Notes: generated by a model from the letters alone, not told the origin. Counted from the stretch's first letter, positions 1-8,762 are shown. The stretch: 64,000 nt of DNA from Aquabacterium parvum (GCF_001447195.1 NZ_LFRI01000284.1:1-64000); one strand, 5' to 3'. Numbers and translations are program-made.

Positions 1-121
1 AATGGGGTTTTGCAGGGCGCCTGCGGCCACTGCGGGCCTTGTCACGTCCTGCCTGCGTCCTCAAAACCCTCTGACTTGGCACTTGTGGGTCACTTCGCGC
101 CGGATCGCCGCGAAGAACGGG
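1..121. other. Window edge, no gene seen
   Basis: No open frame here has a credible start or recognisable product on either strand. It lies downstream of the minus-strand cassette that begins at the LuxR gene, and I see no clear terminator hairpin in it. Confidence 0.4.
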
Positions 122-412
122 TTACGCGAAGTGCCCATTTGCAGCATAGTCCTCCGAAAAGTCGTCCAAATACCTGTCCCAACTGGCGAGTCCGAACATG
201 GGAGACAGGTAGTCGTACAGCGCCAAGTATTCGGAGGTCCAGAACATGTCGAAGTCCCATGACACGTTGACACCAAACACGTCCATGTAGTACTGATCCA
301 TGTACTCCAAGCCAAGGCCGCCCGGATATGAGTCCATGAGATCGTCATAGGCGTTATTGCACAAATACATGACCGTGTTGGCGTAGATGTCGGTCAGGGT
401 GGCATCTGTCAA
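122..412 (-). CDS. Very acidic 96-residue protein, unknown
   Basis: I do not recognise this protein. It is 96 residues long with about 17 Asp/Glu, one Arg and no Lys, and is rich in Tyr, Met and Trp, so it is strongly acidic. It has no signal peptide or membrane segment. Its start codon overlaps the stop of the upstream gene by 4 bp (ATGA), so the two are probably translationally coupled. Small acidic proteins next to a hydrolase-like gene are often immunity or inhibitor partners, but here that is only inference from position and charge. The gene lies in the lower-GC cassette at the window start and is the last gene of the run. Confidence 0.6.
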   Translation of the reverse strand: MTDATLTDIYANTVMYLCNNAYDDLMDSYPGGLGLEYMDQYYMDVFGVNVSWDFDMFWTSEYLALYDYLSPMFGLASWDRYLDDFSEDYAANGHFA

Positions 413-759
413 GTAGTTCGCAATGAAAAGCGACCAAACCCTGCGGCAGTTAGTGCCCTGTCGGCAAAATCAACGCAGTTGTTGCAAAACGCCGCATAGG
501 CATTGTTGCCTGCGTCCGCCGCTTGAGCGAAGGCCAGCACCGCGTTGTACTGGGCTTGTGTGAGTGTGATTTCGTGAAAGCTGTACGCAGAGGGATTCTT
601 GGAAATCCGATCACTTGTCCGATCCGTTTCGATCTGAACGCCTACACTTGGGCTCAGATTGGCTCCATAGGTGACTTTGGAGCCATCGCCGGCCACCAAA
701 GTGATGTTGACGTGGCCCGTCGGGCCATCGGTAAATTGATTGATCAGCAGGGCTGGCAT
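409..759 (-). CDS. Small protein with papain-like Cys/His pattern
   Basis: A 116-residue protein with no signal peptide. It has His16 in a GHVNITL context and Cys92/Cys95 in CNNCVDFADRAL near the C-terminus. A His before a Cys followed by a hydrophobic helix is the arrangement seen in circularly permuted papain-like (NlpC/LRAT-type) hydrolases, which include effector domains of contact-dependent and type VI toxins. That assignment is my inference from pattern alone. It starts 12 bp after the stop of the upstream exported protein and overlaps the acidic gene downstream, which fits one transcript. Confidence 0.6.
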   Translation of the reverse strand: MPALLINQFTDGPTGHVNITLVAGDGSKVTYGANLSPSVGVQIETDRTSDRISKNPSAYSFHEITLTQAQYNAVLAFAQAADAGNNAYAAFCNNCVDFADRALTAAGFGRFSLRTT

Positions 760-771
760 GTCACGTCCTCA

Positions 772-1383
772 TCAGTAGGTAAGCACGAAGGTATCGGAGT
801 CAGCTTCTTTCAACTTGCCGGGTCGACGCCGCGCCAATTCTCGGGCGATGTCTTTGGCCGCAGGTGGGCTCAAAGCTAGCCCTGGCGCATGAAGGTCGCC
901 TATTCCATAGGTGGTCGCATACTTGTCCGGCCCGAAAAGGAACTTTGACGGATGCGCGATGGCAGCCATCATTGCGTTGCACAACATCTCATCGGAGCGG
1001 ATGAACTCGGCAATCTGAAAAGCGACGCAATGGCCGTTTTTGCCGCAGTACGGTGGGCTGTAAACCACTTTCCATGCCTTGCACCGCAAAGCCAGCCACT
1101 CAGCGCGATCATTGCCACATAGCGGCATTTCAGAGAAACGGGTGTGACTCCACGGATCGAATGTTTTGCCAGTTTGCAAATTGAGCTGGCTATGCAAATA
1201 GGTGGTGTAGTCGGCGCCCGTCAACTGGATTGAGAGGCTGTTCGTCATCGCATCCTTGTAGCCCATGGCCAAATCGAATGGATCAATGATCCACGCATGA
1301 ATTGACAGTGGCATCAGCGCCATCAGGCTGCCTATGAAACTTGAAAGGATCGCGATGATCCGCTTTTGCTTCTGAATTTTCAT
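772..1383 (-). CDS. Exported hypothetical protein
   Basis: About 203 residues from the Met at 1383; a longer frame opens at 1422. I chose the inner start because it gives a normal Sec signal peptide: a basic KIQKQKR n-region, then a hydrophobic stretch ending at SIHA. The mature part has five Cys, including the cluster CGNDRAEWLALRC and YCGKNGHC, so disulfides in the periplasm are plausible. I recognise no family. It lies between the lipoprotein-like gene and the papain-like gene, 12 bp before the latter. Confidence 0.55.
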   Translation of the reverse strand: MKIQKQKRIIAILSSFIGSLMALMPLSIHAWIIDPFDLAMGYKDAMTNSLSIQLTGADYTTYLHSQLNLQTGKTFDPWSHTRFSEMPLCGNDRAEWLALRCKAWKVVYSPPYCGKNGHCVAFQIAEFIRSDEMLCNAMMAAIAHPSKFLFGPDKYATTYGIGDLHAPGLALSPPAAKDIARELARRRPGKLKEADSDTFVLTY

Positions 1384-1473
1384 TTGCAAAATCTCCAGAA
1401 AATCTGCACAAGCGAGTACCACCGACGTTGAGCGGTCAAAGAGCCGTCAAGTGCGGAGGCTCGTCCATTTTGT

Positions 1474-2049
1474 TCAATACAGATTGACGACAGCCGTCGG
1501 CCTGCCACTCGCCCGCAACTCCACTCGTTTCAGATGCGTGGGCCGTGCCGTGCGCGCAGGTGAACACCCCAAAAGGTGCCTGGCCCGTTGTGGGTCATAG
1601 CTGAAACCAGTCCAAACCTCAGCGCCCTCTTGTGGGATGTTCTCGCAAAGCCTGTTGACCGATCGAACAATGCTCTGCCACAGCGTTGGGTCGTCCATCA
1701 CTGACGGATGAAACTCCATGGACACGCATCCAGACCAATTACTGCAAGCAGCGTCACGGCCGGAATAGGCCACTGAACACACACCCCCACCTAACATCTC
1801 TGGAGTGATTTCCCTTAGCTGTGTCGCCTGACACAAAGGCACGTCGTAGTTGACTGGACGCTCAATGACGCGCCGCTTCAACCAAACGTCAGCAGTCCAC
1901 TTTTCTTTGACAAGCGCATATGCAATTCCATCTTTCGCAGCCCCGGTCAAAGCACCAGGGTCTTTCATGAGTGCCGCCGATGGTGCATTGCATGCAGCCA
2001 TGGCCAAACACAGCCCAGCACTGGTAGTGCATCTGCTGATTAAAGGCAT
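1474..2049 (-). CDS. Lipoprotein-like hypothetical protein
   Basis: A 191-residue protein whose N-terminus ends in LAMAAC with the Cys at residue 20, an imperfect lipobox (Met at -3), so it may be a lipoprotein or simply secreted. The mature part carries further Cys residues (for example in CSVAYSGRDAACSNWSGC), suggesting disulfides. No domain family is recognised. It follows the LuxR-type regulator by 74 bp on the same strand and precedes the exported protein by 90 bp, so the regulator may control this cassette. Confidence 0.55.
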   Translation of the reverse strand: MPLISRCTTSAGLCLAMAACNAPSAALMKDPGALTGAAKDGIAYALVKEKWTADVWLKRRVIERPVNYDVPLCQATQLREITPEMLGGGVCSVAYSGRDAACSNWSGCVSMEFHPSVMDDPTLWQSIVRSVNRLCENIPQEGAEVWTGFSYDPQRARHLLGCSPARTARPTHLKRVELRASGRPTAVVNLY

Positions 2050-2123
2050 CTTCTTCCCTATTGGAGTTGACTTGATGCACCACTGTCGCGTAGTCGGTCA
2101 ACTCAGCCAATAGGACACTTGTT

Positions 2124-2915
2124 CTATTCAGCGCCAGGACTCGGTACATTCAGTGCCTCGCTGAGCGCGAGAGCGACGGCCTCTGCTCGAGTTGCCACAC
2201 CCAACTTGGAATACAACTTGGCCAGTTGGTTGCGAATGGTGGCAGGGCTACGCTGCCTCAGGTTGGCCATTTCTTCATTTGTTCGCCCTGCAGCCAGCCA
2301 CCTGAGCAGCTCGCGCTCGATGAACGTCAGTCTCTGGGTCTTGTTGTGGTTCAGGTCGATGTCGCTCCGGGTGGCCTGAAAGAGCGCAACATGCAGCAAT
2401 GGGGTCATGATCCTCAGCCGGTGTGCAAGCAGATCGCGGTCAGGCTCAATCGCGACATTCGCGAAACTGAAGTACGAACCCATGCGACTGGTCAGGTCGG
2501 GCAGCCCGTGCAAGGCGAGCCGCCCCATGCCGATCAGGGTGGACTCAACGATCTCTCGCTCCGACATCAGATGACGGTCACGCACGGTGCAAGCGATCAC
2601 CGGCGAACGGGTGTGCAGCCAACGTTGCAGCAAGGGCCGCTCGCGGATGTTGATGGGCTGGGTGACCTGCGCCAAGGCCCAATCGGGGTAATTCACCGCG
2701 ATGTGATGATGCACCGTGAGGAGATCGAAATGCAGTTGCCCGATGACCGCCAACATGAAACCGTGAGGCACAAGCGGCGTGACATGGTCGAGCACCAAAC
2801 TTTGGAACGACACTTTGTCGGTGACGCCAACCGCTGCTTCGGCAAAGTTCGAAAAGCACAGCGCGTGCTCGGCGGTCATTTGCATGTCGATTCCCCGCTT
2901 TTTGAATACCGTCAA
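2124..2915 (-). CDS. LuxR-family transcriptional regulator
   Basis: A 263-residue protein with a C-terminal LuxR-type helix-turn-helix at about residues 195-255 (LTFIERELLRWLAAGRTNEE followed by a TIRNQLAKLYSKLGV recognition helix). The N-terminal 180 residues form a sensor-like domain that does not look like a receiver domain or a classical autoinducer-binding domain. It resembles EpsA-type regulators linked to exopolysaccharide and PEP-CTERM biology, but I hold that loosely. Alternative starts are Met11 and Met13. It is first in a same-strand run with four small accessory genes and probably governs them. Confidence 0.8.
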   Translation of the reverse strand: MTVFKKRGIDMQMTAEHALCFSNFAEAAVGVTDKVSFQSLVLDHVTPLVPHGFMLAVIGQLHFDLLTVHHHIAVNYPDWALAQVTQPINIRERPLLQRWLHTRSPVIACTVRDRHLMSEREIVESTLIGMGRLALHGLPDLTSRMGSYFSFANVAIEPDRDLLAHRLRIMTPLLHVALFQATRSDIDLNHNKTQRLTFIERELLRWLAAGRTNEEMANLRQRSPATIRNQLAKLYSKLGVATRAEAVALALSEALNVPSPGAE

Positions 2916-3003
2916 GCGTACGAGCAGTCACGCACGTGCGCCGACATTCAACGGATCGCCCTCACCGAATTTGCAACCAATTGCATCGCTGCGTGGTTGA
3001 CGG

Positions 3004-3858
3004 CTATATCTCGTCCCGCGTGGCCAGCAACACGGCCGCCAGGATCAGGCCACCGCCCATCAGCACCGCAGGCCGCAGCGCCTCACCGCCGAACCAAACG
3101 GCCGAACCCGCCGCGAAGACGATCTCCGACAGCATCACCACCGAGGTGACCTGCACCGGGATCTGCGAGGCACCGTACTGCATCGCCAGGTTGGACGCGA
3201 AAAAGGCCACGCCCATGCCGGCGGCCAGCAAGGCCCAATCCCAGGAGAAAACCGGCCAGCCCGGCACCACCCCTTGCGCCGACAACGCCAAGCCCAGCAA
3301 GCCGGGCAGGCAAACGCCGCCCGAGAACATCGCCAGGGCACGTTCGGCCGAGCTGTGGCTGGCAGCGCGACGCAGCAGCACGTTGATCAGCGCAAAGCCG
3401 AAGCCACCCGCCAGCCCCAGCCAGTCGGCCAGGCCATTGAAGCGAGGCCAGCCGCCATCGACCGGGCGCAGCACCAGCAGCGCGCCGCCGAGGGCCAGGG
3501 CCACACGCACAGCCGCCTTGGCCGTGATGCGCTCGCCGAGCAACCACCACGCCAGGCCCACGGCCCACAGCGGCATCAGGTAGAACAGCAGCACCACGCG
3601 CACCACCTCGCCGGTGGCCACGCCCCAATTGAAGGCCGCGTTGGTGAAACCCGTGGCCAGCGCCAGCATCCACAAACCGGGTGAACGCAACACGACGGGC
3701 CAGGCCTCGCGTCGGGCCAGGCCGATGGCGAGCACGCCCAGGGCGAAAAACAGCAGGGTCGCCCACAGCGGGTGCAAGCCCATGTCCTGCAGGCGGCGCA
3801 AGGGCCACCAGGACAGCCCCCACACGAAGGCGTTGAACAACAAACCCAGGTACGGCAT
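3004..3858 (-). CDS. EamA/DMT-family transporter
   Basis: A 284-residue integral membrane protein with about ten hydrophobic segments arranged as two similar halves of five, the hallmark of the drug/metabolite transporter superfamily. The N-terminal half opens with FNAFVWGLSWWPLRRLQDMG. Members export amino acids, metabolites or drugs, and the substrate cannot be read from sequence. It ends the run after rlpA on the same strand (12 bp gap), though the pairing is probably positional only. Confidence 0.88.
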   Translation of the reverse strand: MPYLGLLFNAFVWGLSWWPLRRLQDMGLHPLWATLLFFALGVLAIGLARREAWPVVLRSPGLWMLALATGFTNAAFNWGVATGEVVRVVLLFYLMPLWAVGLAWWLLGERITAKAAVRVALALGGALLVLRPVDGGWPRFNGLADWLGLAGGFGFALINVLLRRAASHSSAERALAMFSGGVCLPGLLGLALSAQGVVPGWPVFSWDWALLAAGMGVAFFASNLAMQYGASQIPVQVTSVVMLSEIVFAAGSAVWFGGEALRPAVLMGGGLILAAVLLATRDEI

Positions 3859-3870
3859 CGGGATCAGGGG

Positions 3871-4932
3871 TCAGCGGCGCTCGATCACCATGGGCTGGAG
3901 CTGCAGCGCTTGCCGCACCTGCATGGCGGCCTGCTGTGCCTCGTGCTTCGATGCATAAGGCCCCGCCTGCAGCTTGTAGTGCGGCGACTCGTGGAAAACC
4001 GCCAGCAAGGGCAGCAGGCCCGAGAGCTGGTCGGCGATGCGCTGCTGCAGCTTGTCGACGCCATCGCGGCGGCTCAGGGCAGCCAGCTGCACCCAGAAGC
4101 CTCGGGCGGCGGGGGTGTGGGCACGGGCCGTGGGCGCCGTCAACGACGAGTCCCCGAAGGGCGCGGTGCTTTCGGTGTTCAGTGGCGAGGCAAAGGGCGT
4201 GGCTCGCGCGGGGCTCTCTGGTGGCACTGGCGCCGCCGCCAAACGCGTGGGGTCGGGATCAAGCACCGTGCCACGCTGCCAGGCCCCGCTGCGGATCTCA
4301 TCGAAGGTCAGCCGAGCGATCTCGACCTGCCCCACACCGGCTGCGGCGATGTCGAGCTTGATGGCTGCGGCATAGCTCAGGTCGATCACCCGGCCAGAAA
4401 TGAAGGGCCCGCGGTCGTTGACCCGCACGATCACTTCCTTGCCATTGCGCACGTTGCGCACGCGCACGTAACTGGGGATGGGCAAGGTCTTGTGCGCCGC
4501 CGTCAGCCCGTACATGCTGTAGAGCTCACCGCTGGCGGTGCGCCGGCCGTGGAACTTGTTGCCGTACCAGGAGGCCCCACCCTTCTCGCTCCACTCGACA
4601 TCGCCCCGCAAAGGCTCGTACGACTGCCCCAGCACCACATAAGGTTTGTTGGGTCCGCCCTGCCTGATGGGCTCGATCTGGGGCACCACATCGGGCAAGT
4701 CTGCCAGGTTGGGCGGCACGCTCAAGGGCGGGCCATCGCGTTGCGGAGAAGACCCCGGCAATGGCGCCGGAGGCTTCGGCCCCGAAGCGCACCCCGACAC
4801 CAGCAGGGCCAGCGCCCCACACGCCAGTGCCAGCCCACCGCCCCAACCGGCGCGTGGGCAGCGGCGAGAGAAAGGGGTGGAAGCCATCGAGGCGATGGGG
4901 CGTGGGCCTGCGGTTTGCATGGACCGCACCAT
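3871..4932 (-). CDS. rlpA: RlpA septal-ring lytic transglycosylase
   Basis: A lipoprotein of 353 residues: signal sequence with lipobox LLVSGC (Cys48), a double-psi beta-barrel at about 115-215 (GGASWYGNKFHGRRTASGE and VNDRGPF, carrying the catalytic-type Asp), and a C-terminal SPOR domain in the last 75 residues, which binds denuded peptidoglycan at the division site. RlpA cleaves naked glycan strands during daughter-cell separation. I chose the start at 4932 because GAGGA lies about 6 nt upstream. Starts at 4920 or 4887 would still keep the lipobox. Confidence 0.92.
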   Translation of the reverse strand: MVRSMQTAGPRPIASMASTPFSRRCPRAGWGGGLALACGALALLVSGCASGPKPPAPLPGSSPQRDGPPLSVPPNLADLPDVVPQIEPIRQGGPNKPYVVLGQSYEPLRGDVEWSEKGGASWYGNKFHGRRTASGELYSMYGLTAAHKTLPIPSYVRVRNVRNGKEVIVRVNDRGPFISGRVIDLSYAAAIKLDIAAAGVGQVEIARLTFDEIRSGAWQRGTVLDPDPTRLAAAPVPPESPARATPFASPLNTESTAPFGDSSLTAPTARAHTPAARGFWVQLAALSRRDGVDKLQQRIADQLSGLLPLLAVFHESPHYKLQAGPYASKHEAQQAAMQVRQALQLQPMVIERR

Positions 4933-4986
4933 AACCGATCCTCGCGGCACAATGTGCCCCTTCCTGAAACCGACCGTGACCCCGCC

Positions 4987-6243
4987 ATGTCCACCAAGCC
5001 CCGCACCGACTTCGACCACGCTTTCGAGCGTGGCATGCGCAACCGCCGTGCCGCCCTGGGAGACGCCTGGGTCGACAAGTCGGTGGCCAAGGCCAACGCT
5101 TTCAACGCCGAGTTCCAGCACTTCATCACCGACTACGCCTGGCACGGCGTGTGGGGCCGCCCCGGCCTGGACTGGAAGACCCGCCGCATCATCGTGATGG
5201 CGGTGACCGCCTCGCTGGGCCGCTGGGACGAATTCGAGATCCACATGCGCGGCTCGCTCACCCCAGGCAACGCCCACACCTTGAGCGTCGACGAGGTGCG
5301 CGAGGCCCTCATCCAGATCGCCATCTATGCTGGCGTGCCGGCTGCCAACACCGGCTTTGCCAAGGCCCTGGGCATCATGCGCGAGCTCGGCATCGAGCCC
5401 CCTGCCCGCCCGGCCGACGACGCCTGGCACCCGGGCGTGGGCCGTTCGGTGTTCACGCAGACGCGCCCCAAGCTGCACGCCACCCTCCGCGAGCCCCGCA
5501 GCGGCGAGTACACGCACACCGTGGTGCTCAGCCACGCGCTGGGGCAAGACGGCTCGATGTGGGACCAGGTGGCCAACGAGCTGGCGCGCACCTGCCGTGT
5601 CATCTGCCCGGACACGCGCGGCCACGGCCGCTCGCAAATCCCCGCCGAGCCGCTGACGCTGACCGAACTCGCCGCCGACGCCGCCCGCCTGATCGATGAA
5701 CTTGCCGGTGAGCCCGTGGTCTGGGTCGGCCTGTCCATGGGTGGCCTCATCGGCCAGGAGCTGGCGCTGCGCCACCCCGACAAGGTCAAGGGCCTGGTGC
5801 TGGCCAACACCACCTCGGGCTACACCCCGGCGGGCCGCGAAGCCATCGCCGAGCGCATCGCCACCATCGACGCACATGGCCTGCAAGCGATCTCGACCGG
5901 CGCCATGCACCGCTTCTTCAGCGAGGCCTTCCGCACGCAACAGGCGGCCGCCGTGTCGCGTCACCAGCGCCTGCTCGAGGCCACCGACCCCGAGGGCTAC
6001 ACCGCCTGCGCCGCCGCCATCTGCGAGGCCGACTTCAGCGGCAAGCTGCACAAGGTTCGCGTGCCATCGCTGGTGATTTCCGGCAGCCTCGACGAAAGCC
6101 TGCCGCCGGACACCGCCATCGCCTTGGCCCGCGCCATCACCGGCGCGCAACTGGTCACGCTGCAAGGCTGTGCGCACCTGAGCGCCGTGGAGCAACCACT
6201 GGCCTTCGCCGAAGTGGTCGGCGAGTTTGTCGCGGGGCTGTGA
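4987..6243 (+). CDS. PcaC-PcaD fusion: carboxymuconolactone decarboxylase/enol-lactonase
   Basis: A 418-residue fusion. Residues 1-135 are a carboxymuconolactone decarboxylase domain (FEIHMRGSL, IAIYAGVPAANTGF). Residues 150-418 are an alpha/beta hydrolase with nucleophile elbow GLSMGG and a C-terminal His in CAHLSAVEQP, as in 3-oxoadipate enol-lactonase. Together they catalyse consecutive steps of the protocatechuate branch of the beta-ketoadipate pathway. Order here is decarboxylase first, opposite to the actinobacterial PcaL fusion as I recall it. No other pca gene is nearby, so another lactone substrate is possible. Translation starts 54 bp from the divergent rlpA. Confidence 0.85.
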   Translation: MSTKPRTDFDHAFERGMRNRRAALGDAWVDKSVAKANAFNAEFQHFITDYAWHGVWGRPGLDWKTRRIIVMAVTASLGRWDEFEIHMRGSLTPGNAHTLSVDEVREALIQIAIYAGVPAANTGFAKALGIMRELGIEPPARPADDAWHPGVGRSVFTQTRPKLHATLREPRSGEYTHTVVLSHALGQDGSMWDQVANELARTCRVICPDTRGHGRSQIPAEPLTLTELAADAARLIDELAGEPVVWVGLSMGGLIGQELALRHPDKVKGLVLANTTSGYTPAGREAIAERIATIDAHGLQAISTGAMHRFFSEAFRTQQAAAVSRHQRLLEATDPEGYTACAAAICEADFSGKLHKVRVPSLVISGSLDESLPPDTAIALARAITGAQLVTLQGCAHLSAVEQPLAFAEVVGEFVAGL

Positions 6244-6312
6244 GCCGGTGCCGATGCCCGACCTGCCCACGCGCCACCTCGAGCCCCCACAAACGTGAGC
6301 GCCGCACCCACC

Positions 6313-8370
6313 ATGAACCCGGCCCAGATGGCCGCGGTTCAGCACCTCGATTCGCCCTGCCTCGTGCTGGCCGGTGCTGGCTCGGGCAAGACGCGCGTGA
6401 TCACGCACAAGATCGCGCGCCTGCTGCAACCCGGTGACGGCGCCGACCTGGCGCCATCGCAGATCGGCGCCATCACCTTCACCAACAAGGCCGCCGCCGA
6501 AATGCGCGAGCGGGTCAAAGCGCTCATCGGCCCCAAGGCCGCTGGCAAGCTGCTGGTGTGCACCTTCCACTCGCTGGGCGTGCGCCTGCTGCGCGAGGAC
6601 GGTGAAGCCCTGGGCCTCAAACCCAAGTTCTCCATCCTCGACAGCGACGACGTGCTCAGCATCCTGCGCGATGCCGGCGCCACCACCGACGCGAAACTGG
6701 CGCGCAGCTGGCAGTGGCAGATCAGCCTGTGGAAGAACCAGGGCATCAGCAGCGGTCATGCGCTGTCCGACGCTGGCAGCGACGACGAGATCCTCGCGGC
6801 CAAGGTGATGAAGCTGTACGAGGAGCGCCTGCTGGCCTACCAGGCCGTGGACTTCGACGACCTCATCGGCCTGCCGCTCAAGCTGCTGTCACAACACCCC
6901 CATGTGGCTCAGAAGTGGCAGCGCCAACTGCGTCACGTGCTGGTCGACGAGTACCAGGACACCAACGCCACCCAGTACGAGCTGCTCAAGCTGCTGGTCG
7001 GCCCCGAAGGCATCTTCACCGCCGTGGGCGACGACGACCAGTCCATCTACGGCTGGCGCGGCGCCACGCTCGACAACCTCAAGCGCTTGCCGCAGGACTA
7101 CCCCAACCTCAAGGTGATCCCGCTGGAGCAGAACTACCGCTCCACCAGCGCCATCCTGCGCGCGGCCAACAACGTCATCCAGCTCAACCCCAAGCTCTTC
7201 CCCAAGACGCTGTGGTCGGACCTGGGCGAAGGCGAGCCAGTCAAAGTGGTCGAGTGCGACAACGAAGAGCACGAGGCCGAACGCGCTGTGGCCCGCATCC
7301 AGGCCATCCGCGGCGGCATGCTCAGCAACACGCAACCGGCCGACTGGAACCAGTTCGCCATCCTCTACCGCGCCAACCACCAGGCACGCCCGATCGAACA
7401 GGCCCTGCGCCGCGCCAACATCCCCTACAAGGTCTCGGGCGGGCAGAGCTTCTTCGATCGCGCCGAGATCAAGGACCTGTGCGCCTGGCTGCGCCTGCTG
7501 CTCAACAACGACGATGACCCGGCTTTTTTGCGCGCGGTGACCACACCCAAACGCGGCATCGGCCACCAGACGCTGGCGGCCCTGGGCGAGTTCGCGGGCA
7601 AGTGGAAGGTCAGCCTGTTCGAGGCCTTGTTCTCCGATTCGCTGAGCACCGTGCTCAGCCAGCGCGCGCTCGACGGCCTGCACGAGTTCGGCCGCTACAT
7701 CAACGACTTCGAATACAAGGCCCGCCAGACCTACGGAGGCGAAGGCGCCAAGGAGCTGCTGCTCGAATGGCTCAAAGACATCGGCTACGAGCAGCACCTC
7801 TACGACAACGAAGAAAACGAAAAAGTGGCCCAGGCCCGCTGGACCAACGTGCTCGACTTCATCGACTGGGTGGCCAAGCGCTGCGGTGGCGACATCGAGG
7901 CCGACGGTGGCATGACCACCGAGAGCGAGCGCCGCAGCGTGATCGAGGTGGCGCAGACCATCGCGTTGATCACCTCGCTGGCCGAGCGCGAGTCCGACCA
8001 GAATGCCGTGGTGCTGTCGACCCTGCACGCCTCTAAGGGCCTGGAGTGGCCTCACGTGGTGCTGGCCGGCACCAACGAGGGCATCCTGCCCTTCTGCCGC
8101 GACGAAGAAGACATGACGCCGCAGCAGGTCGAAGAAGAACGCCGACTCATGTACGTGGGCATCACGCGCGCGCGCTTGAGCCTGAGCGTGAGCGTGCTCA
8201 AGCGCCGCAAGAAGGGCCGAGACTACGTGCAGGCCACGCCCAGCCGTTTCGTGGCCGAGATGAAGCTCGGCGAAGGCGGCCCCAAGGAAGACCCACGAGA
8301 GAAGCTGCGGCGGCTGCGCGAAGAAATGGCAGCGAAAGCGCGCAACGCGCCGCCGCCAGGCGGGGCTTGA
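6313..8370 (+). CDS. rep: Rep-type UvrD/PcrA superfamily 1 DNA helicase
   Basis: About 685 residues, close to the usual Rep length. Superfamily 1A motifs in order: Walker A LAGAGSGKT near the N-terminus, TFTNKAA (Ia), the motif II region VDEYQDTN, GDDDQSIYGWRGA (III), LEQNYRS (IV), LSTLHASKGLEW (V) and VGITRARL (VI). Rep is a 3'-5' helicase that removes proteins ahead of the replication fork. The ATG at 6313 matches where Rep proteins normally begin; a GTG at 6295 would add six residues. No strong ribosome site precedes either. Confidence 0.93.
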   Translation: MNPAQMAAVQHLDSPCLVLAGAGSGKTRVITHKIARLLQPGDGADLAPSQIGAITFTNKAAAEMRERVKALIGPKAAGKLLVCTFHSLGVRLLREDGEALGLKPKFSILDSDDVLSILRDAGATTDAKLARSWQWQISLWKNQGISSGHALSDAGSDDEILAAKVMKLYEERLLAYQAVDFDDLIGLPLKLLSQHPHVAQKWQRQLRHVLVDEYQDTNATQYELLKLLVGPEGIFTAVGDDDQSIYGWRGATLDNLKRLPQDYPNLKVIPLEQNYRSTSAILRAANNVIQLNPKLFPKTLWSDLGEGEPVKVVECDNEEHEAERAVARIQAIRGGMLSNTQPADWNQFAILYRANHQARPIEQALRRANIPYKVSGGQSFFDRAEIKDLCAWLRLLLNNDDDPAFLRAVTTPKRGIGHQTLAALGEFAGKWKVSLFEALFSDSLSTVLSQRALDGLHEFGRYINDFEYKARQTYGGEGAKELLLEWLKDIGYEQHLYDNEENEKVAQARWTNVLDFIDWVAKRCGGDIEADGGMTTESERRSVIEVAQTIALITSLAERESDQNAVVLSTLHASKGLEWPHVVLAGTNEGILPFCRDEEDMTPQQVEEERRLMYVGITRARLSLSVSVLKRRKKGRDYVQATPSRFVAEMKLGEGGPKEDPREKLRRLREEMAAKARNAPPPGGA

Positions 8371-8465
8371 GCCGGCTCGCAGGCAAGGTTTCCAACCGGC
8401 CGCACCGAGCGCCGGGAAAAGCGCCGGAGGACGCGCCGGAAGACGCGTTGGACAAAGCGCCAGAC

Positions 8466-8500
8466 AAAAAAAACCCGAGCGCCGCAAGCGGCCCCGGGTT
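8466..8500 (-). terminator. Intrinsic terminator, minus strand
   Basis: On the minus strand AACCCG pairs with CGGGTT and GCCG pairs with CGGC around a 4-nt loop, followed directly by a run of T (eight A on the plus strand at 8466-8473). On the plus strand the hairpin is followed by ctgaaatg, so it is not a good terminator for rep. Confidence 0.75.
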
Positions 8501-8592
8501 CTGAAATGTCACCCTGAACGAGGTGAGTGGAGAGAAAAAACGAAACAAGCCCCTGTGAGACACCGCCCTGATGCGAAAGTTCCACAGGTCTG
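8466..8592 (-). ncRNA. Candidate small RNA, about 127 nt
   Basis: Inferred from a minus-strand promoter-like pair ending in a minus-strand intrinsic terminator with no protein gene between them. The predicted transcript can also form a stem between CCTGTG near its 5' end and CACAGG about 30 nt later. The 5' end is estimated from the -10 box. I do not recognise the RNA as a known family. Confidence 0.4.
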
Positions 8593-8598
8593 AAACGA

Positions 8599-8627
8599 TT
8601 TGTATCGCGCGGCTGCAAAACATGCAA
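8599..8627 (-). promoter_or_regulatory. Possible promoter of the candidate sRNA
   Basis: On the minus strand TTGCAT (8622-8627) and TACAAA (8599-8604) are separated by 17 bp. The match to sigma-70 is moderate (3/6 and 4/6), but its position about 7 nt before the predicted RNA start is right. Confidence 0.35.
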
Positions 8628-8762
8628 CAGAAAGTCGCTTCTTGACCCTGTTTTTCAGGGCTAACCCCTAGGTGAAACCGCTCCCGCCGGGATCGGGGAC
8701 AATCTGCGGCTCGCGCAGGGGCGACGGCGCCCCCACCGCTGCACCCGTCCCAAGGAACCCTC

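Larger units (their letters stand above)
8371..8762. other. 392-bp intergenic region rep-osmC
   Basis: No protein gene is visible. It holds a strong intrinsic terminator oriented for the minus strand (8466-8500), a plausible minus-strand promoter (8599-8627) and a CCCTG-ttttt-CAGGG stem-loop at 8646-8660. The last 100 bp should also contain the promoter of the osmC-like gene. Confidence 0.5.

Noticed and set aside
3772..4986. Long upstream extension of the PcaC-PcaD frame
   Set aside because: It runs antisense through rlpA and the end of the EamA gene; the recognisable protein starts at 4987.
8466..8500. The hairpin as a terminator for rep
   Set aside because: On the plus strand it is not followed by a T-run; the T-run is on the minus strand.
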